Source: Brasenia schreberi (taxonomy: Eukaryota; Streptophyta; Magnoliopsida; Nymphaeales; Cabombaceae). Taken from it: a DNA stretch of 64,000 nt. This document shows, piece after piece, positions 8,234-20,393 of this stretch. The notes beneath the pieces are model-generated. The model saw nothing but the letters and a program-made list of their open reading frames with translations. It did no database searches and was not told where the DNA came from. Position 1 is the stretch's first letter; every line of letters starts with the position of its first letter. Both the position numbers and the translations under genes were made by a program. The stretch covers positions 19,091,001-19,155,000 of the forward strand of contig JAYKKT010000089.1 in assembly GCA_036023115.1 (NCBI GenBank). The letters run 5' to 3'.

Positions 8234-9750
8234 TGTAAACACCCCGAATTTTCCAAAAATCAAAAACTCTCAAAAATACAAAAAAACTCGTTTGAGCCAA
8301 AACGACAACCTGTTTTAAAATGTGAAAATAGGTACAAAAGGCAAAAGAAAAGCCCAGGCAAGAAGAGGATTCGAGTCCAGAATTTCAAAAGCCACCCCCT
8401 GTTCAAAAACGAAAGAAAAAAGAGCCCGTTTGGAGAAAAGCCTGACAGAAGGGTAAAAATGTAATTTGGGTCAAAGAAAAAGCACAAAGCAGCTCCAAAA
8501 TGCAGAAAGAAGCCCAGTACCTGAGGAAGTCGACAGAAGTTCGAGACACGTCCCGTCAGAATGAAGAACGGAATCCGTGCGGCAATCTGAGTTCGATATC
8601 AATAGGAATCGGCCAAAAACCAAAACGGCGGACCAAAACAAACGCCGAAAAAGTCCTGAAAAGCAGAACACCAGTTGGAAGAAAGACTTGGGGAAGACCC
8701 AGGCAAGAGTTGGGCCTCCGATGAATCGAAGCCCGCTCAAAACCGACGGTGAAAAGCACCAGAAAGGACCAGAAAACCAAGGAGTAGAAGAAAAAGTTTG
8801 AACTGGATCTGGACCCAAAATATCCAGATCCAAATCCAAATTGTGTTTGGATTGGATCTGGATCTCAAAATCCAAGATTCGAAATCCGAGATCCAAACCC
8901 AAATAAATATTTGGACTGGATCTGGATCTCAAAAATATCCGAGATCCATGATCCAGATCCAAACAAGGTTTGGATTGGATCCGAATAGCCAGACCCAAAT
9001 CCAAGACCCAAGATCCAAGACCCACTTAAAACCTCTATAAATAGAGGTGAGTGGGCTGGAAAAAATGGAGCGTGAAGTCCAGATAGGGAGAGGTGCTTCA
9101 CGTGAAAGAAAGGGGGGGGATGAGAGAGAAAGTGGCCCATTGGCCCAAAATACTTTTTGTTTGAAGATGGGGATTGGCCAAGGGCTGCACCAATGGTAGA
9201 AGCCTCTTCTTCAAAGTTGGGAACGTTGCAAGGTGGAGCTTGGCGGCGTGAGTGGTGGCTGGAGCGGAGCTGCACCCTAGGTAAGCCTTAAAAACCTAAT
9301 CTAACCCACCTCTTCCCTAACCTCTCTAGACCACCCATCAACCACCAAGAACCGCCCCTAAAAACATTACCTAAACAGCCAAGTCCTGGTCGATTTTTCC
9401 AAAACATCTACCCTAGACAACCACCTAGCTAGGCTGCTCCAAGACCTAAACCTAGTTCGGCCACCACCTGGCCGAACTCCCCCCTTCAACCCAACTAAGT
9501 TCGGCCAGCTTTGGCCGAACTTCAACCTAACTCGAGCCACCTTGGCTCGAGTCCTTTTTCCCCAAAAACCCACGGCCTGCACCAGCAGGCCGTGTCCCCT
9601 TTTCCTACCCAAGGTGGCCTGCCCTAAAGGCAGGCCAACTACCTAAAAACCAGCCCAGCCCGTGGCTGGTTTTCCCCCTCCAACTACCTAAAACAGCCCG
9701 GCCAAAGGTGGCCGGGCTTCCTTGTTTTTCTTGCCAAAAACCTGGCCGAC
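8234..9750 (+). repeat. Element A 3' LTR, left part (split by element B)
   Basis: This LTR starts TGTAAACACCCCG directly after the polypurine tract. It holds the GATCC-rich block (8797-9020), TATA (9032-9047) and the start of the hairpin array. It matches the 5' LTR closely up to the GGCCGGCC motif, where element B is inserted. Sequence matching the next part of the LTR resumes at 17766. Confidence 0.9.
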
Positions 9751-12700
9751 TGTAGACGCGCGAAAATCCCTGCCTCTCGCCTTTTCAGGGCTCGGAGCGG
9801 ATCCTCTCGTATGTCTAAGGCTTTATCTACGCAAACAGGGCGTGCCAGCTAGCTTACCTAAGCTAGCGAAGATATTTTTAACACTGACTTCTAATCGTGA
9901 CGACTGTGAGCAAGTGAGCTCTTGTCGTCGCAGACCTTCTTGCACCGATGCGCAAGGGTCAGTCTGTATGCTTTGCAAAAAATCGAGTTTTGGGATAGAA
10001 AGCCTACGAAGCGGTTCGAGGTGTCTAATTCGGGTCTTTTAGATGCGATTGCATGTTTTAGATCACGTGGATTTGCACGTGCCTAAGTCTTTTCTTCTAT
10101 CCCTTTTCGGGCCACCTAGTTTGTGTGTTATGAACACTCCACTACATGGGCGAATTCGAACGGGGCTTGCTTTGATGCAATATGCGTCCTACCTCGTGGT
10201 ATGGCGTAGATGCAATGCAAACTCATGCTACTCCAAAGGGAAAACCCGAATGTAAAGACAATACTGAAGGGAAATAACCAAAGGGAAATAACCGAAGGGA
10301 AATGACTTGTAAAGTAAGTGCCGAAGGGAGATATGTATATAGAGTATGTATATGAGCCCTTACTCGGGTCTTGCAAATAAGAGCGAAGGCTCAATGTGGG
10401 TGCGTGCTTGAATTGAAAGACTTACACACACGACGTGAAATTAAACCCAAATATAAATTGCAGTATGGCCTTGACTAAGGTCTTGGGAGTAAGAGCGAAG
10501 GCTCAATGTGTGTGAGAGTGCTTGAATTGAAGTACTACGCACACGACATAAATGAAACCCAAATATAACTGCAATAGGCCTTGACTAAGGTCTTGGGAGT
10601 AAGAGCGAAGGCTCAATGTGTGTGAGAGTGCTTGAATTGAAAGACTTACACACACGACATGAAATGAAACCCAAATAGTATAGGTCGGCCCTTACTTGGG
10701 TCTTTCAAATAAGAGCGAAGGCTCAATGTGTGTGAGAGTGCTTGAATTGAAAGACTTACACACACGACATGAAATGAAACCCAAATAGTATAGGTCGGCC
10801 CTTACTTGGGTCTTTCAAATAAGAGCGAAAGCTCAATGTGTGTGAGTGCTTGAATTGAAAGACAACGCACCCAACTTAAGCAAAACCCTTCAAAAATGAA
10901 AGTATATGTATATACTTATGTATTAAGGGCTGATTAGACCCGTGTGTGTTCAAAATCGTGCACAACTAGGAGAGTGCACGTGTGTGGGTGTGCCAAGCCA
11001 CGTTATTACAAGCGGGGGGAGACTATGCTCCGTTATTACAACCCCGTATCGAATTGAATCTCAAGCAAGTATACAACTAAAGACCGAGTTAGGCACTTAC
11101 TAGTAGCTGGTCCGTAGAGGCCTTGGTTGAGCGTGGGCTTGGCCTTCGCCTTGGGCTGCAAACGGGAGCTCCGCGAGGTTGAGCGACAAAGGGGTGCTGG
11201 CCGGCTGCAAATGGGGCGCGGGATAGGCGCCTTGAAGGTGGCCGGCTACAAGCAAGGGTGTCGCCTTGGTGTGGGGGATTAAAGGGGCTGGACAAAGTGA
11301 GTATGTAGGGTCACTAGGAGGGTATATAGTGTTAGGGAGTATGGACCTAAGGGGAGCTTAAGGGAAGGTCGAATGAGACACCTAGGGGAAAAGAGATGGC
11401 TGGCCGAATGTAGTGGATAGTGGGTTGGAGTGGCCGACTAGGGGAATGTGGTGGTGGCGGGCTGCTAGGATGACTAAGGCTGGAGTATGGGAAGGTAGCT
11501 AGTTAGGGGATGGGGCTAGGTGGTAGTGGGTGTAGTGGGTATAAGGGAGTGCTATGGGTAGGTCTTAGGAAATCGGATAGGGTGGCCGGGTGTAGCTAGG
11601 GTAGTTAGGTAGTGGAGAATGGCTAGGGCGGCTAAGGCTTGGCCGAGTGTAGTGGTGGCAGCAAGTGGTGGTGAGATGGAAAGTAGGTGGCGGTATGGTG
11701 GGTGGCTGGGAGTGGAGAGTGAGTGGAGAAGGAGCTAGGTAGAGTGTGGGGTACTTACCGAGTGAAGAGAAGGTGGCGCTCGGCTGGAAGGAAGCTGGGC
11801 AGGTAGTGAGGCTCGGCCGGGAGGTGGTGGAGATGGCGGTGCAAGTGGTGGTGGGATGGAGAGATGGTGGTAGTGCAGGCGGAGCAGGTGAAGCAGCTGG
11901 AGAAGGGGAGGAAAGAGAGGGCCCGGCTGGGATGGGTGAGGGGTTCTAGCTTGGAAAACCCGCCCCAAGAGGGGGGGTTTATATAGGGAGTTGGGTAGGT
12001 CGGTTAGGGCTGGGTTTGGGGTAGTGGTTAGGTGGTTTAGGTAGGGTGGTATGAAGATAAGGTGGGCTGGAAAGGGTAGGGCCAGATATTTTAAATACTA
12101 GTGGTTTGGGTAGATTGTGGGCTAGGGGTGGTTTAGGGGTTTAGGGTTTGGTTAGGTGGTTGGGTTCTAGGGTGAGGTTTAGTGAGCTAGGTTAGGTGAT
12201 TAGGCTAGGATTAGGCTAGGTTTAGGGAAGGATTAGGGAAGTGGGTTAGGTGATTAGGTTGGGATTAGGCCGGGATTAGGGAAGTGGGTTAGGTGATTAG
12301 GCTCAGATTAGGGGTGGATTAGGGTGGAAGGCTAGGATTAGGTATTTTGGGTTAGGTTTAGGTGAAGGAGCTCCCTTTGCATGGCCCATAGACCTTAACC
12401 ACCTCATGTTGGTGCAGCCCTAGGTTAGGTTTTGGCTAATTACAAGCTTAAACCCACTCAATTAGGCTAACCCACATGATTAACCCCAAACTTGACACAC
12501 AAGTCAAGCTTAATTACAACACTCTTGATCTTATCCACCCCCACTCTCTCTCATGCCCATAATCCCACGTGAATTTCAAGTGGGCCCCACCTCCATTTAT
12601 GAGAAGGTGATGTGGGCCATGGATATTCATATTGGATTGGATCTCTGGATCCAAATCCAAATCCAAGTCCACATATGGGTTTGGATTGGGATCTGGATAT

Positions 12701-13186
12701 ATATGGTCCAGATCCGATCCAAACTGAACTCTGACTCCTTCGAGCTGGGTTTGAAACGGACGATTTGTGCGAGGTCTGACAGCATCAGTACTCCGTCTGC
12801 ATTGGGTCTTCGCCAACATGATCGTCCGCCTCCGTTTCTGCCTTCCGGAGATGACTTCAAATGACATTTTGATAATAACAGGGTCTTGGACGTTCGAGAT
12901 CCTGGGGGTATGGATTTGATACGAGAGTTGCTGTGCCGGGCTTGACATGTGCTCCGGTTCCAGGCTCTCTTTGACTTCGCTGGTCCTGTCTTGATTAGGC
13001 TCAAAAACGTGTTTTAAAAGGTTTTCAAAAGCCATATTATATATTTTTGAAATATGAAGTTTAGAACATATATACAGGGTTGTCTGGAAGGCTCCTGGGT
13101 TTCCAGACTCAAAACTGGCCCTTTGGGGCGGCTTGTACAAAACCAGGTTTATTTTAAGAAATTCGTGGGATTTCGGGGTGTTTACA
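9751..13186 (-). repeat. Element B 3' LTR, type II
   Basis: Complete LTR on the minus strand (3436 bp), reading TGTAAACACC... from 13186 to ...GTCTACA at 9751. It carries CCTAA-rich repeats (about 12030-12370 on this strand as TTAGG), TATA (11978-11985), the TGTAATAA block (10999-11050), five copies of the GAGC...GCTC repeat (10384-10850) and SL1 (9931-9966). The polypurine tract at 13187 shows that it is the 3' LTR. The open frames within it are accidental. Confidence 0.9.
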
Positions 13187-14359
13187 GATGCCCCTCTTTG
13201 GCCTTGTCCAAATCGATTTGGATAAGGGCAAAGATAACAAACACCCCTTTTAATGTCTCCCTAAATCTATCCACGAAGAATATGGGATCGCCCCAATTTT
13301 TTGCAAAATCTCAATTTACAAACTCTGGTAGGAGGAGATATCACGCCAAAGGGTTCTACATGGAATCTGGTCCTAAATGGGATCATGTTCATGCAAGTAC
13401 CATACGTGGAATGCAGATGACATGGGTGTGGTGCCAAAAGTGGTGACCTCCCAGGGACCAGATGTGGTCGAACTCTAGAGACTTACAAGGCCTACTGCTC
13501 CAAGTGAGCAAATCCTATGCTGTTCGATGTTCGGTTTTCAAAACTTATTTACAAAAGCTATTTACAAAAGGGACAACTGTCTTGAGCCTCGATCCTAAGG
13601 ATCTCGAGCTCTTCGTGCTTGCCCTTGTTTGAGTCTTAACACTCGCTTATCTGGCGGAGGTTTTATAAGAAAACAAGCTTCATTTCAAATTCCTACGTCT
13701 TACTCGAAACGTCGAATTCTCAAACAAGATGAAATTCAAGTAAGTAAATCCTATTTTTACTTTAGGATTCCTCGAAATGAACCATGCTTTAGCTTGGGAT
13801 AAGCCAGGGATGGGAAAGAGATACCACGGTCCCTTCTGAAGCGTCCCATGGTTTGAGGCACAGAAGGCGGAAAACTGCTCTTTTTGAGCTTTTCGCCTCT
13901 TTTTCCTTTTTTTTTTTTTTTAGAGGGTCTCCCTTTGGGAGTATTTTTTCTTTAATCCCTCTTTTTCATAAGAGATTCGATTTTTTCTTTGAAAATCTGG
14001 TTTCTTTCTTTTGGAAAGATACTTCGAAGTGGGAAATTCCCTTTATTTGGGCCTTTGTTTTCCTTTTGGAAGGAGAAGAGAAGAGGGGAAGACTTATCCC
14101 AAGCCTATACTCGATCCATTCCAGATCAACCTATTTAGAAATAGCACGTACCACTTGCAAGTATCTTGCTATGTTGAACTAGGCCTTTCTTTGTAAGAAG
14201 AGGATTTTGAAATGTAACCACTATTTTGAAAACTCCACTCTTTCACAAGTGCAAATTCTCTTCACTTAGGTTCACACGAGTTTGCCTTTGCACCTTATTT
14301 TCATGTCTCAGGGCAGCTATCCCAAAAAAAATTTCGAAAAATGGAATTTAGTCCAAATC
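13187..14359 (-). other. Element B 3' untranslated region with polypurine tract
   Basis: On the minus strand this runs from the integrase stop to the 3' LTR. The tract GCCAAAGAGGGGCATC touches the LTR and has the near-perfect palindrome at 13203-13226 beside it. A block around 13820-14110 resembles the 3' region of A and C (purine-rich AAAGGGAGACCCTC units). No open frame with a known signature is present. Confidence 0.75.
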
Positions 14360-15586
14360 CTACACATGATACTTCTTTAAGTATTGAATATTGATAGGAT
14401 CTGCTAAATTCCTACCTTCTACATCGATCAACCAATACGAATTGTTCGTAGTAGTTGCTCGTACAACATAGGGTCCATCCCAGTTGGGGCGCCACTTGCC
14501 TAAGGGGTGTGGGCCACGATGGTGGATGTTTTTTAAGACCAGATCTCCCACTTCAAAGTGGCGAGGTCTCATGTATTTGCTATAATGTCGGGCTATCCTT
14601 TGCCGGTATGCACGAGCATGATCCATGGCAAGGAGTCGCCTCTCATCTAGCAAATCTAGTTCGGCCATCCTAGCATGCTGAAGCGTCTCTAGGGGGAGGT
14701 GGAGTGCTATGGATGTATGGAATGAATGCAGTTGAGTATGAATGGGGTGAATGGCGTTTGTGCCATAGACCAATTCGAATGGTGTGGCATTCGTGGGAGT
14801 CCGGATGGAAGTCCTATAAGCCCATCAGGCTTCATCCAGCTTCTCGTGCCACGTCCTACCCTTCTCTAAGGTTTTCTCAATAATACTAATGAGAGTCTTG
14901 TTTGTGGCTTCGGCTTGGCCGTTGCCTTAAGGGTAGTAGGGCGAGGAGAAGTGGTGAGTTATGCCATATGTGTTGCACAACTTAACCATCCGCTCGTTCT
15001 TGAATGGGGTACCATTATCAGACACAAGGTCTCGTGGAACCCCAAATCGAGCCAAGATATTCCTCCGGATGAAAGCCACCACATGTTTCCCCATTACATT
15101 GGTTAGGGAAATGGCTTCCACCCACTTGGAGAAATACTCCGTGGCTGCTAAAATAAATCGATGCTCATTCGAGGCCTTTGGAAATATTGGGCCTACGATG
15201 TCAAACGCCCACATGGTAAATGGCCAGGGGCTGACCACGGAATGCAATGCAGATGAAGGGATATGAATGGCGTGCCCATGCACTTGACATGGATGACACT
15301 TCCTAACATGATCGTGACAATCCTTTTTCAGGGTGGACCAAAAATAGCCCCCTCTAAGTATTTTCATTGCCATCATGTTGGCATTTACATGACCTCCACA
15401 TTCTCCATCGTGGAACTCATGCATCACTATCCTAGCCTCCTCTAGGTCGATACACCTAAGCAGAATGCCGGTAAAACTTTTTTTGTATAAGACCCCACCT
15501 AGAATGGTGTATCGGGTCGAAATCTTACGAATGAATGCCTTATCTTTGGATGTGGCATCCTCGGTAAATCTCCCATTTTCTAAAAA
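14360..15586 (-). pseudogene. Integrase of element B (broken)
   Basis: Integrase joins the element's cDNA to host DNA. On the minus strand the zinc-binding part (HEFHDGECGGH, later CHPC) is followed by the catalytic core (AFDIVGPI, VSDNGTPF and an AEATNKT glutamate segment) and a C-terminal part ending YLKKYHV at 14360. In-frame stops at 14927-14929, just before the catalytic Glu segment, and at 14825-14827 split the protein. The stop at 15587-15589 separates it from the upstream RNase H. Compared with the copy in C, the 14825 stop replaces a leucine codon (TTA to TGA). The product cannot be active. Confidence 0.88.
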
Positions 15587-16279
15587 TTATTTTATGTCAT
15601 AAAACCAGGGTTTTTCAATAGACTCTGGGTTGTTTTGGCAAATATCCAAGTCGTGTGTGGATGGGTGGGGCGCATGCCATATTTCCAAAGATCTGGTCCC
15701 TGAAATGGGATCGACCTTCAGGGCTGAACCCAAGGAGGAGAGGGCGTCGGCGATGCCATTGTCCTCTCTTCCTACGTGTGTGAGTTTACACGACTGGAAG
15801 GATTGGACCAATCGAGTGGCCAACTTGTGATATGGAAGTAGTTTCTCATTACGTACTTGCCAAATTTTCAAAACCTGGTTTATGACAAGGAGTGAATCTC
15901 CAAAGACCTCGATGCATGATGCCCCTAGAGTTTTCGAAATCCTTAAGCCTTGTATGAGTGCTTCATACTCAGCTACGTTGTTGGAACATTCGAAATCTAA
16001 GCGGACTGCTATGGGAATCTCGCCCTTTTCAGGGGAGATTAGGATGACCCCGGCACCAGCCCCTCGTTGGTTTCGTGCCCCATCGAAGTGCATCTTCCAC
16101 ACTTGGTTTTCGAAAGAGTTTGCCAAAATGTGGTTTTGAAAATGGTTTTGCAATATGCCTTCATCAGGCATTTCGACAAGAGTGGGATATGCGTCCTCTA
16201 AGGGGAATTCAGCCATGTAATCTGCTAGGGCTTGCCCCTTAATGTAGATCTGGTGATGGTATTTCAGATCATACTCCAT
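15587..16279 (-). pseudogene. Second (archaeal-type) RNase H of element B
   Basis: This 230-codon stretch carries the four acidic residues of an RNase H: HFDGARNQRG (D), AEYEALIQGL (E), VFGDSLLVI (D) and REDNGIADAL (D). A second RNase H after the usual one is the hallmark of the Tat lineage of Ty3/Gypsy elements, where the original RNase H becomes a connection domain. The frame is intact from the MEYDLKYHHQ start to the stop at 15587-15589. It ends at a TAA that in C is an asparagine codon, so here it is a fragment of a polyprotein. Confidence 0.85.
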
Positions 16280-16565
16280 TAGAAGGAGTTGTCATTTGCC
16301 CAATCTACCCGTGAGAATGGGTTTTTCGAACAAGTGCTTGATTGGATCAAGCTTGGACACTATCCAGATCTCATGATCTAGGAAATAGTGTCTGAATTTC
16401 CGGCAGGCCCAGACTAGGGCTAAGCACGTCTTCTCCATGGCTTGATAATTTCGTTCATAAGCCTAGAGAGTTTTCGAAATATAGTAGATGGCATACTCCT
16501 TATGGGTGTCATCCTCGTATTGAGCCAACAGGGCTCCTAAAGCATTTGTATGCACAGAGATGTAT
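16280..16565 (-). pseudogene. RNase H / connection domain remnant of element B
   Basis: The minus strand encodes typical Ty3/Gypsy RNase H sequence (ALGALLAQYEDD, EYAIYYISKT, YQAMEKTCLALVWACRKF). An in-frame TGA lies at 16292-16294 where D has a tryptophan codon. The domain stops at about 16565, where the sequence jumps into LTR DNA; the RT, protease, gag and primer binding site are missing. Confidence 0.8.
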
Positions 16566-16569
16566 AATA

Positions 16570-17765
16570 GGGAGTTGGGGTAGTGGTTAGGTGGTTTAGG
16601 TAGGGTGGTATGAAGATAAGGTGGGCTGGAAAGGGTAGGGCCAGATATTTTAAATACTAGTGGTTTGGGTAGATTGTGGGCTAGGGGTGGTTTAGGGGTT
16701 TAGGGTTTGGTTAGGTGGTTGTGTTCTAGGGTGAGGTTTAGTGAGCTAGGTTAGGTGATTAGGCTAGGATTAGACTAGGTTTAGGGAAATTAACCTAGGT
16801 TTAGGGAAGGATTAGGGAAGTGGGTTAGGTGATTAGGTTGGGATTAGGCCGGGATTAGGGAAGTGGATTAGGTGATTAGGCTCAGATTAGGGGTGGATTA
16901 GGGTGGAAGGCTAGGATTAGGTATTTTGGGTTAGGTTTAGGTGAAGGAGCTCCCTTTGCATGGCCCATAGACCTTAACCACCTCATGTTGGTGCAGCCCT
17001 AGGTTAGGTTTTGGCTAATTACAAGCTTAAACCCACTCAATTAGGCTAACCCACATGATTAACCCCAAACTTGACACACAAGTCAAGCTTAATTACAACA
17101 CTCTTGATCTTATCCACCCCCACTCTCTCTCATGCCCATAATCCCACGTGAATTTCAAGTGGGCCCCACCTCCATTTATGAGAAGGTGATGTGGGCCATG
17201 GATATTGATATTGGATTGGATCTCTGGATCCATATCCAAATCCAAGTCCACATATGGGTTTGGATTGGGATCTGGATATATATGGTCCAGATCCGATCCA
17301 AACTGAACTCTGACTACTTCGAGCTGGGTTTGAAACGGACGATTTGTGCGGGGTCTGACAGCATCAGTACTCTGTCTGCATTGGGTCTTCGCCAACATGA
17401 TCGTCCGCCTCCGTTTCTGCCTTCCGGAGATGACTTCAAATGACATTTTGATAATAACAGGGTCTTGGACGTTCGAGATCCTGGGGGTATGGATTTGATA
17501 CGAGAGTTGCTGTGCCGGGCTTGACATGTGCTCCGATTCCGGGCTCTCTTTGACTTCGCTGGTCCTGTCTTGATTAGGCCAAGCTGCTTTGGGGTTTCAA
17601 AAACGTGTTTTAAAAGGTTTTCAAAAGCCATATTATATATTTTTGAAATATGAAGTTTAGAACATATATACAGGGTTGTCTGGAAGGCTCCTGGGTTTCC
17701 AGACTCAAAACTGGCCCTTTGGGGCGGCTTCTACAAAACCAGGTTTGTTTTAAGAAATTCGTGGG
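16570..17765 (-). repeat. Element B 5' LTR remnant (start of LTR only)
   Basis: This matches 12009-13170 of the B 3' LTR with few differences, in the same orientation. It keeps the CCTAA-rich and GATCC-rich parts but lacks the terminal 17 or so bases at 17765 and everything downstream of the CCTAA part. It joins RNase H sequence at about 16567, so one deletion removed the rest of the LTR and most of the coding region. Confidence 0.85.
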
Positions 17766-18360
17766 GCCTTAGCCAGCCCACCTACCTAAGACCCACGGCC
17801 TGCTAAAGCAGGCCGTGTCCCACCTAAAATCAACTAAGGCCTGCCCTAAAGGCAGGCCATCCCAGCCCAAAACCTTAGGCTAAGGGCTGGCCGTGAACCA
17901 ACCCCTAAGCTCACCTTGGCAACCTAGTGAACCCTACCTAAACCTGGCCATGTATCATCCCTAGCTTAACCATGTCCCATCTTCAGCACCTAGACTAGGA
18001 CCAACTACACCCTAATACCACTCTTACTCGAGCCACCTTGGCTCGAGTTTCACAAGATCTAAACCAAGGCCAAATGTTGGCCGAACCCTAGAGCAAACAA
18101 CTACCACTCGAGCCACATTGGCTCGAGTTTCACAAGACCTAAACCATATCCTATCACTCGAGCCACCTTGGCTCGAGTCATGCCCAATACCAGGTCCAAA
18201 ACATGACCTAAACCAAGGCCAAGTGCTGGCCTAATCCTAAGCTTAAACACGACCTAAACCAAGGCCAAGTGCTGGCCTAATCCTAAGTCTAAACCTCACT
18301 AAACCTAAGGCCAAATGCTGGCCAAATCCTAAACCAAAAAGCCTATCACTCGAGCCAAGT
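17766..18360 (+). repeat. Element A 3' LTR, right part (truncated)
   Basis: The hairpin-rich leader of the A LTR resumes here and matches 883-1470 of the 5' LTR. It breaks off at CGAGCCAAG (18359) and joins RNase H sequence of element C, so the TGTAATAA block and the LTR end are missing. Confidence 0.85.
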
Positions 18361-19183
18361 GATGAAATGCCTGATGAAGGCATATTACAGAACCATTTCC
18401 AAAACCACATTTTGGCAAACAATTTCGAAAACCAAGTGTGGAAGATGCACTTCGATGAGGCACGAAACCAACGAGGGGCTGGTGCTGGGGTCATCCTCAT
18501 CTCCCCTGAAAAGGGCGAGATTCCCATAGCAATCCGCCTAGATTTCGAATGTTCCAATAATATAGCTGAGTATGAAGCACTCATACAAGGTTTAAGGATT
18601 TCGAAAACTCTAGGGGCATCATGCATCAAGGTCTTTGGAGATTCGCTCATTGTTATAAACGAGGTTTTGAAAATTTGGCAAGTACGTAATGAAAAACTAC
18701 TTCCATATCACGAGTTGGCTACTCGATTGGTTGAGTCCTTCCAATCGTGTAAACTCACACACGTAGGAAGAGAGGACAATGGCATTGCCAATGCCTTCTC
18801 CTCCTTGGGTTCAGCCCTAAAGGTTGATCCCATTTCAGGGACCCGGTCTTTAGAAATATGGCATGCGCCCAACCCATCCACACACGATTTGGATATTTGC
18901 CAAAATAACCCAGACTCTATTGAAAAACCCTGGTTTTACGACATCAAAAATTTTCTAGAAAATGGGGGATTCGCCGAGGATGCCACGTCTAAAGATAAGG
19001 CATTCATCCGTAAAATTTCGACCCGATACACCATTCTGGGTGGGGTTCTATACAAGAAAAGTTTCACCGGCATCCTACTTTGGTGTATCGATCTAGAGGA
19101 AGCCAGGATAGTGATGCATGAGTTCCACGATGGAGAATGTGGAGGTCATGTTAATGCCAACATGATGGCAATGAAAATACTTA
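18361..19183 (+). pseudogene. Element C archaeal-type RNase H and integrase N-terminus
   Basis: The frame begins abruptly at the fusion with the A LTR, so the upstream RT is gone. It encodes the second RNase H of a Tat element with its acidic residues (HFDEARNQRG, AEYEALIQGL, VFGDSLIVI, REDNGIANAF), the linker, and the start of the integrase zinc region (HEFHDGECGGHVNANMMAMK). There are no in-frame stops, unlike B and D. A Gly to Glu change follows the first catalytic Asp. The frame is cut at 19183 by a 303-bp insert. It is the best preserved copy of this region in the window. Confidence 0.85.
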
Positions 19184-19486
19184 TGTAAACCTCCCTTGTA
19201 TGTACATGTATTGTATTTGGTCCATTGTAAAGCCCGGGTGTGTTCTATGAACTTGGGCTAAGTCGAGTCGTGTGTGTTAACCCCTCTTTGGTGCTCCTAT
19301 TTAGGCGAGATCTTCTCTGCTCGGTTTCAAGTGGGAACCCTAACTAAATAGGGAACGTAAGGTTGTATTTTACACCTCGGAATGGTCTAAGGGTTATGCC
19401 ATGTTTATGTATGTTTGTCTTTGAAGATGCATGAGTGGTGAATGTGCAAACCCCGCCCAACACTTGTTTGAAAAGGCACGGTTTGT
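19184..19486. other. 303-bp insert in the integrase of element C
   Basis: Relative to the minus-strand copy in B (around 15350), an extra segment starts TGTAAACCTCCC and ends GGTTTGT. Removing it restores the coding sequence without gain or loss. No target duplication is seen, no terminal inverted repeat is obvious, and it contains no coding signature. It starts in TG like the LTRs here, but does not resemble them further. Confidence 0.65.
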
Positions 19487-20393
19487 GAGGGGGCTATTTT
19501 TGGTCCACCCTGAAAAAGGATTGTCACGATCATGTTAGGAAGTGTCATCCATGTCAAGTGCATGGACACGCCATTCATACCACATCATCCGCATTGCATT
19601 CCGTGGTCAGCCCCCGGCCATTCACCATGTGGGCGTTTGACATCGTAGGCCCTATATTTCCAAAAGCCTCGAATGGGCATCGATTCATCTTAGCAGCCAC
19701 TGAGTATTTCTCCAAGTGGGTGGAAGCCATTTCCCTAACCAACGTGCTGAGGCAACATGTGGTGACTTTCATTAGGAGGAATATCTTGGCTCGATTTGGG
19801 GTTCCACGAGACCTTGTGTCTGATAATGGCACCCCATTCAAGAACGAGCAGATGGTTAAGTTATGCAACATGTATGGCATAACTCACCACTTCTCTTCGC
19901 CCTACTACCCTCAAGGCAACGGCCAAGCCGAAGCCACAAATAAGACTCTCATTAGCATAATTGAGAAAACGTTAGAGAAGGGTAGGACGTGGCACGAGAA
20001 GTTGGATGAAGCCTTATGGGCTTATAGGACTTCCATCCGGACTCCCACGAAAGCCACACCATTTGAATTGGTCTATGGCACAAACGCCATTCTTCCCATT
20101 CATACTCAACTGCATTCATTCCATACATCCATAGCACTCGACCTCTCCCTAGAGACGCTTCAGCATGCTAGAATGGCCGAACTAGATTTGCTAGATGAGA
20201 GGCGACTCCTTGCCATGGATCATGCTCGTGCATACCGGCAAAGGATAGCCCGACACTATGGCAAACACATGAGACCTCGCCACTTTGAAGTGGGAGATCT
20301 GGTTTTGAAAATCATCTACTATCGTGGCCCACATCCCCTTGGAAAGTGGTGCCTCAAATGGGATGGACCCTATGTTGTACGTGCAACCACCAC
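19487..20393 (+). pseudogene. Element C integrase, main part
   Basis: This continues the integrase after the insert. CHPC completes the HHCC zinc site. The catalytic acids are Asp at 19639-19641 (AFDIVGPI), Asp at 19822-19824 (VSDNGTPF) and Glu at 19930-19932 (GQAEATNKT), giving exactly 35 residues between the last two, the DD35E pattern of Ty3/Gypsy integrases. No stop codon occurs before solo LTR S1 interrupts the frame at 20394. The last 29 codons lie beyond it. All catalytic residues are present, so the loss of function comes from insertions, not point decay. Confidence 0.88.
20389..20393 (+). repeat. Target site duplication of S1 (left)
   Basis: ACCAC precedes S1 and is repeated exactly at 23406-23410. 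Five bases is the usual duplication size for Ty3/Gypsy integration. Confidence 0.9.

Noticed and set aside
9722..10042. 106-codon open frame across the junction of A LTR and B LTR
   Set aside because: It spans an insertion boundary and reads LTR sequence in antisense, so it is a chance frame.
19184..19486. Spliceosomal intron in the integrase of C
   Set aside because: GT...AG boundaries can be drawn, but removal does not give the sequence seen in B, and an intron inside an LTR-element integrase would be unexpected.
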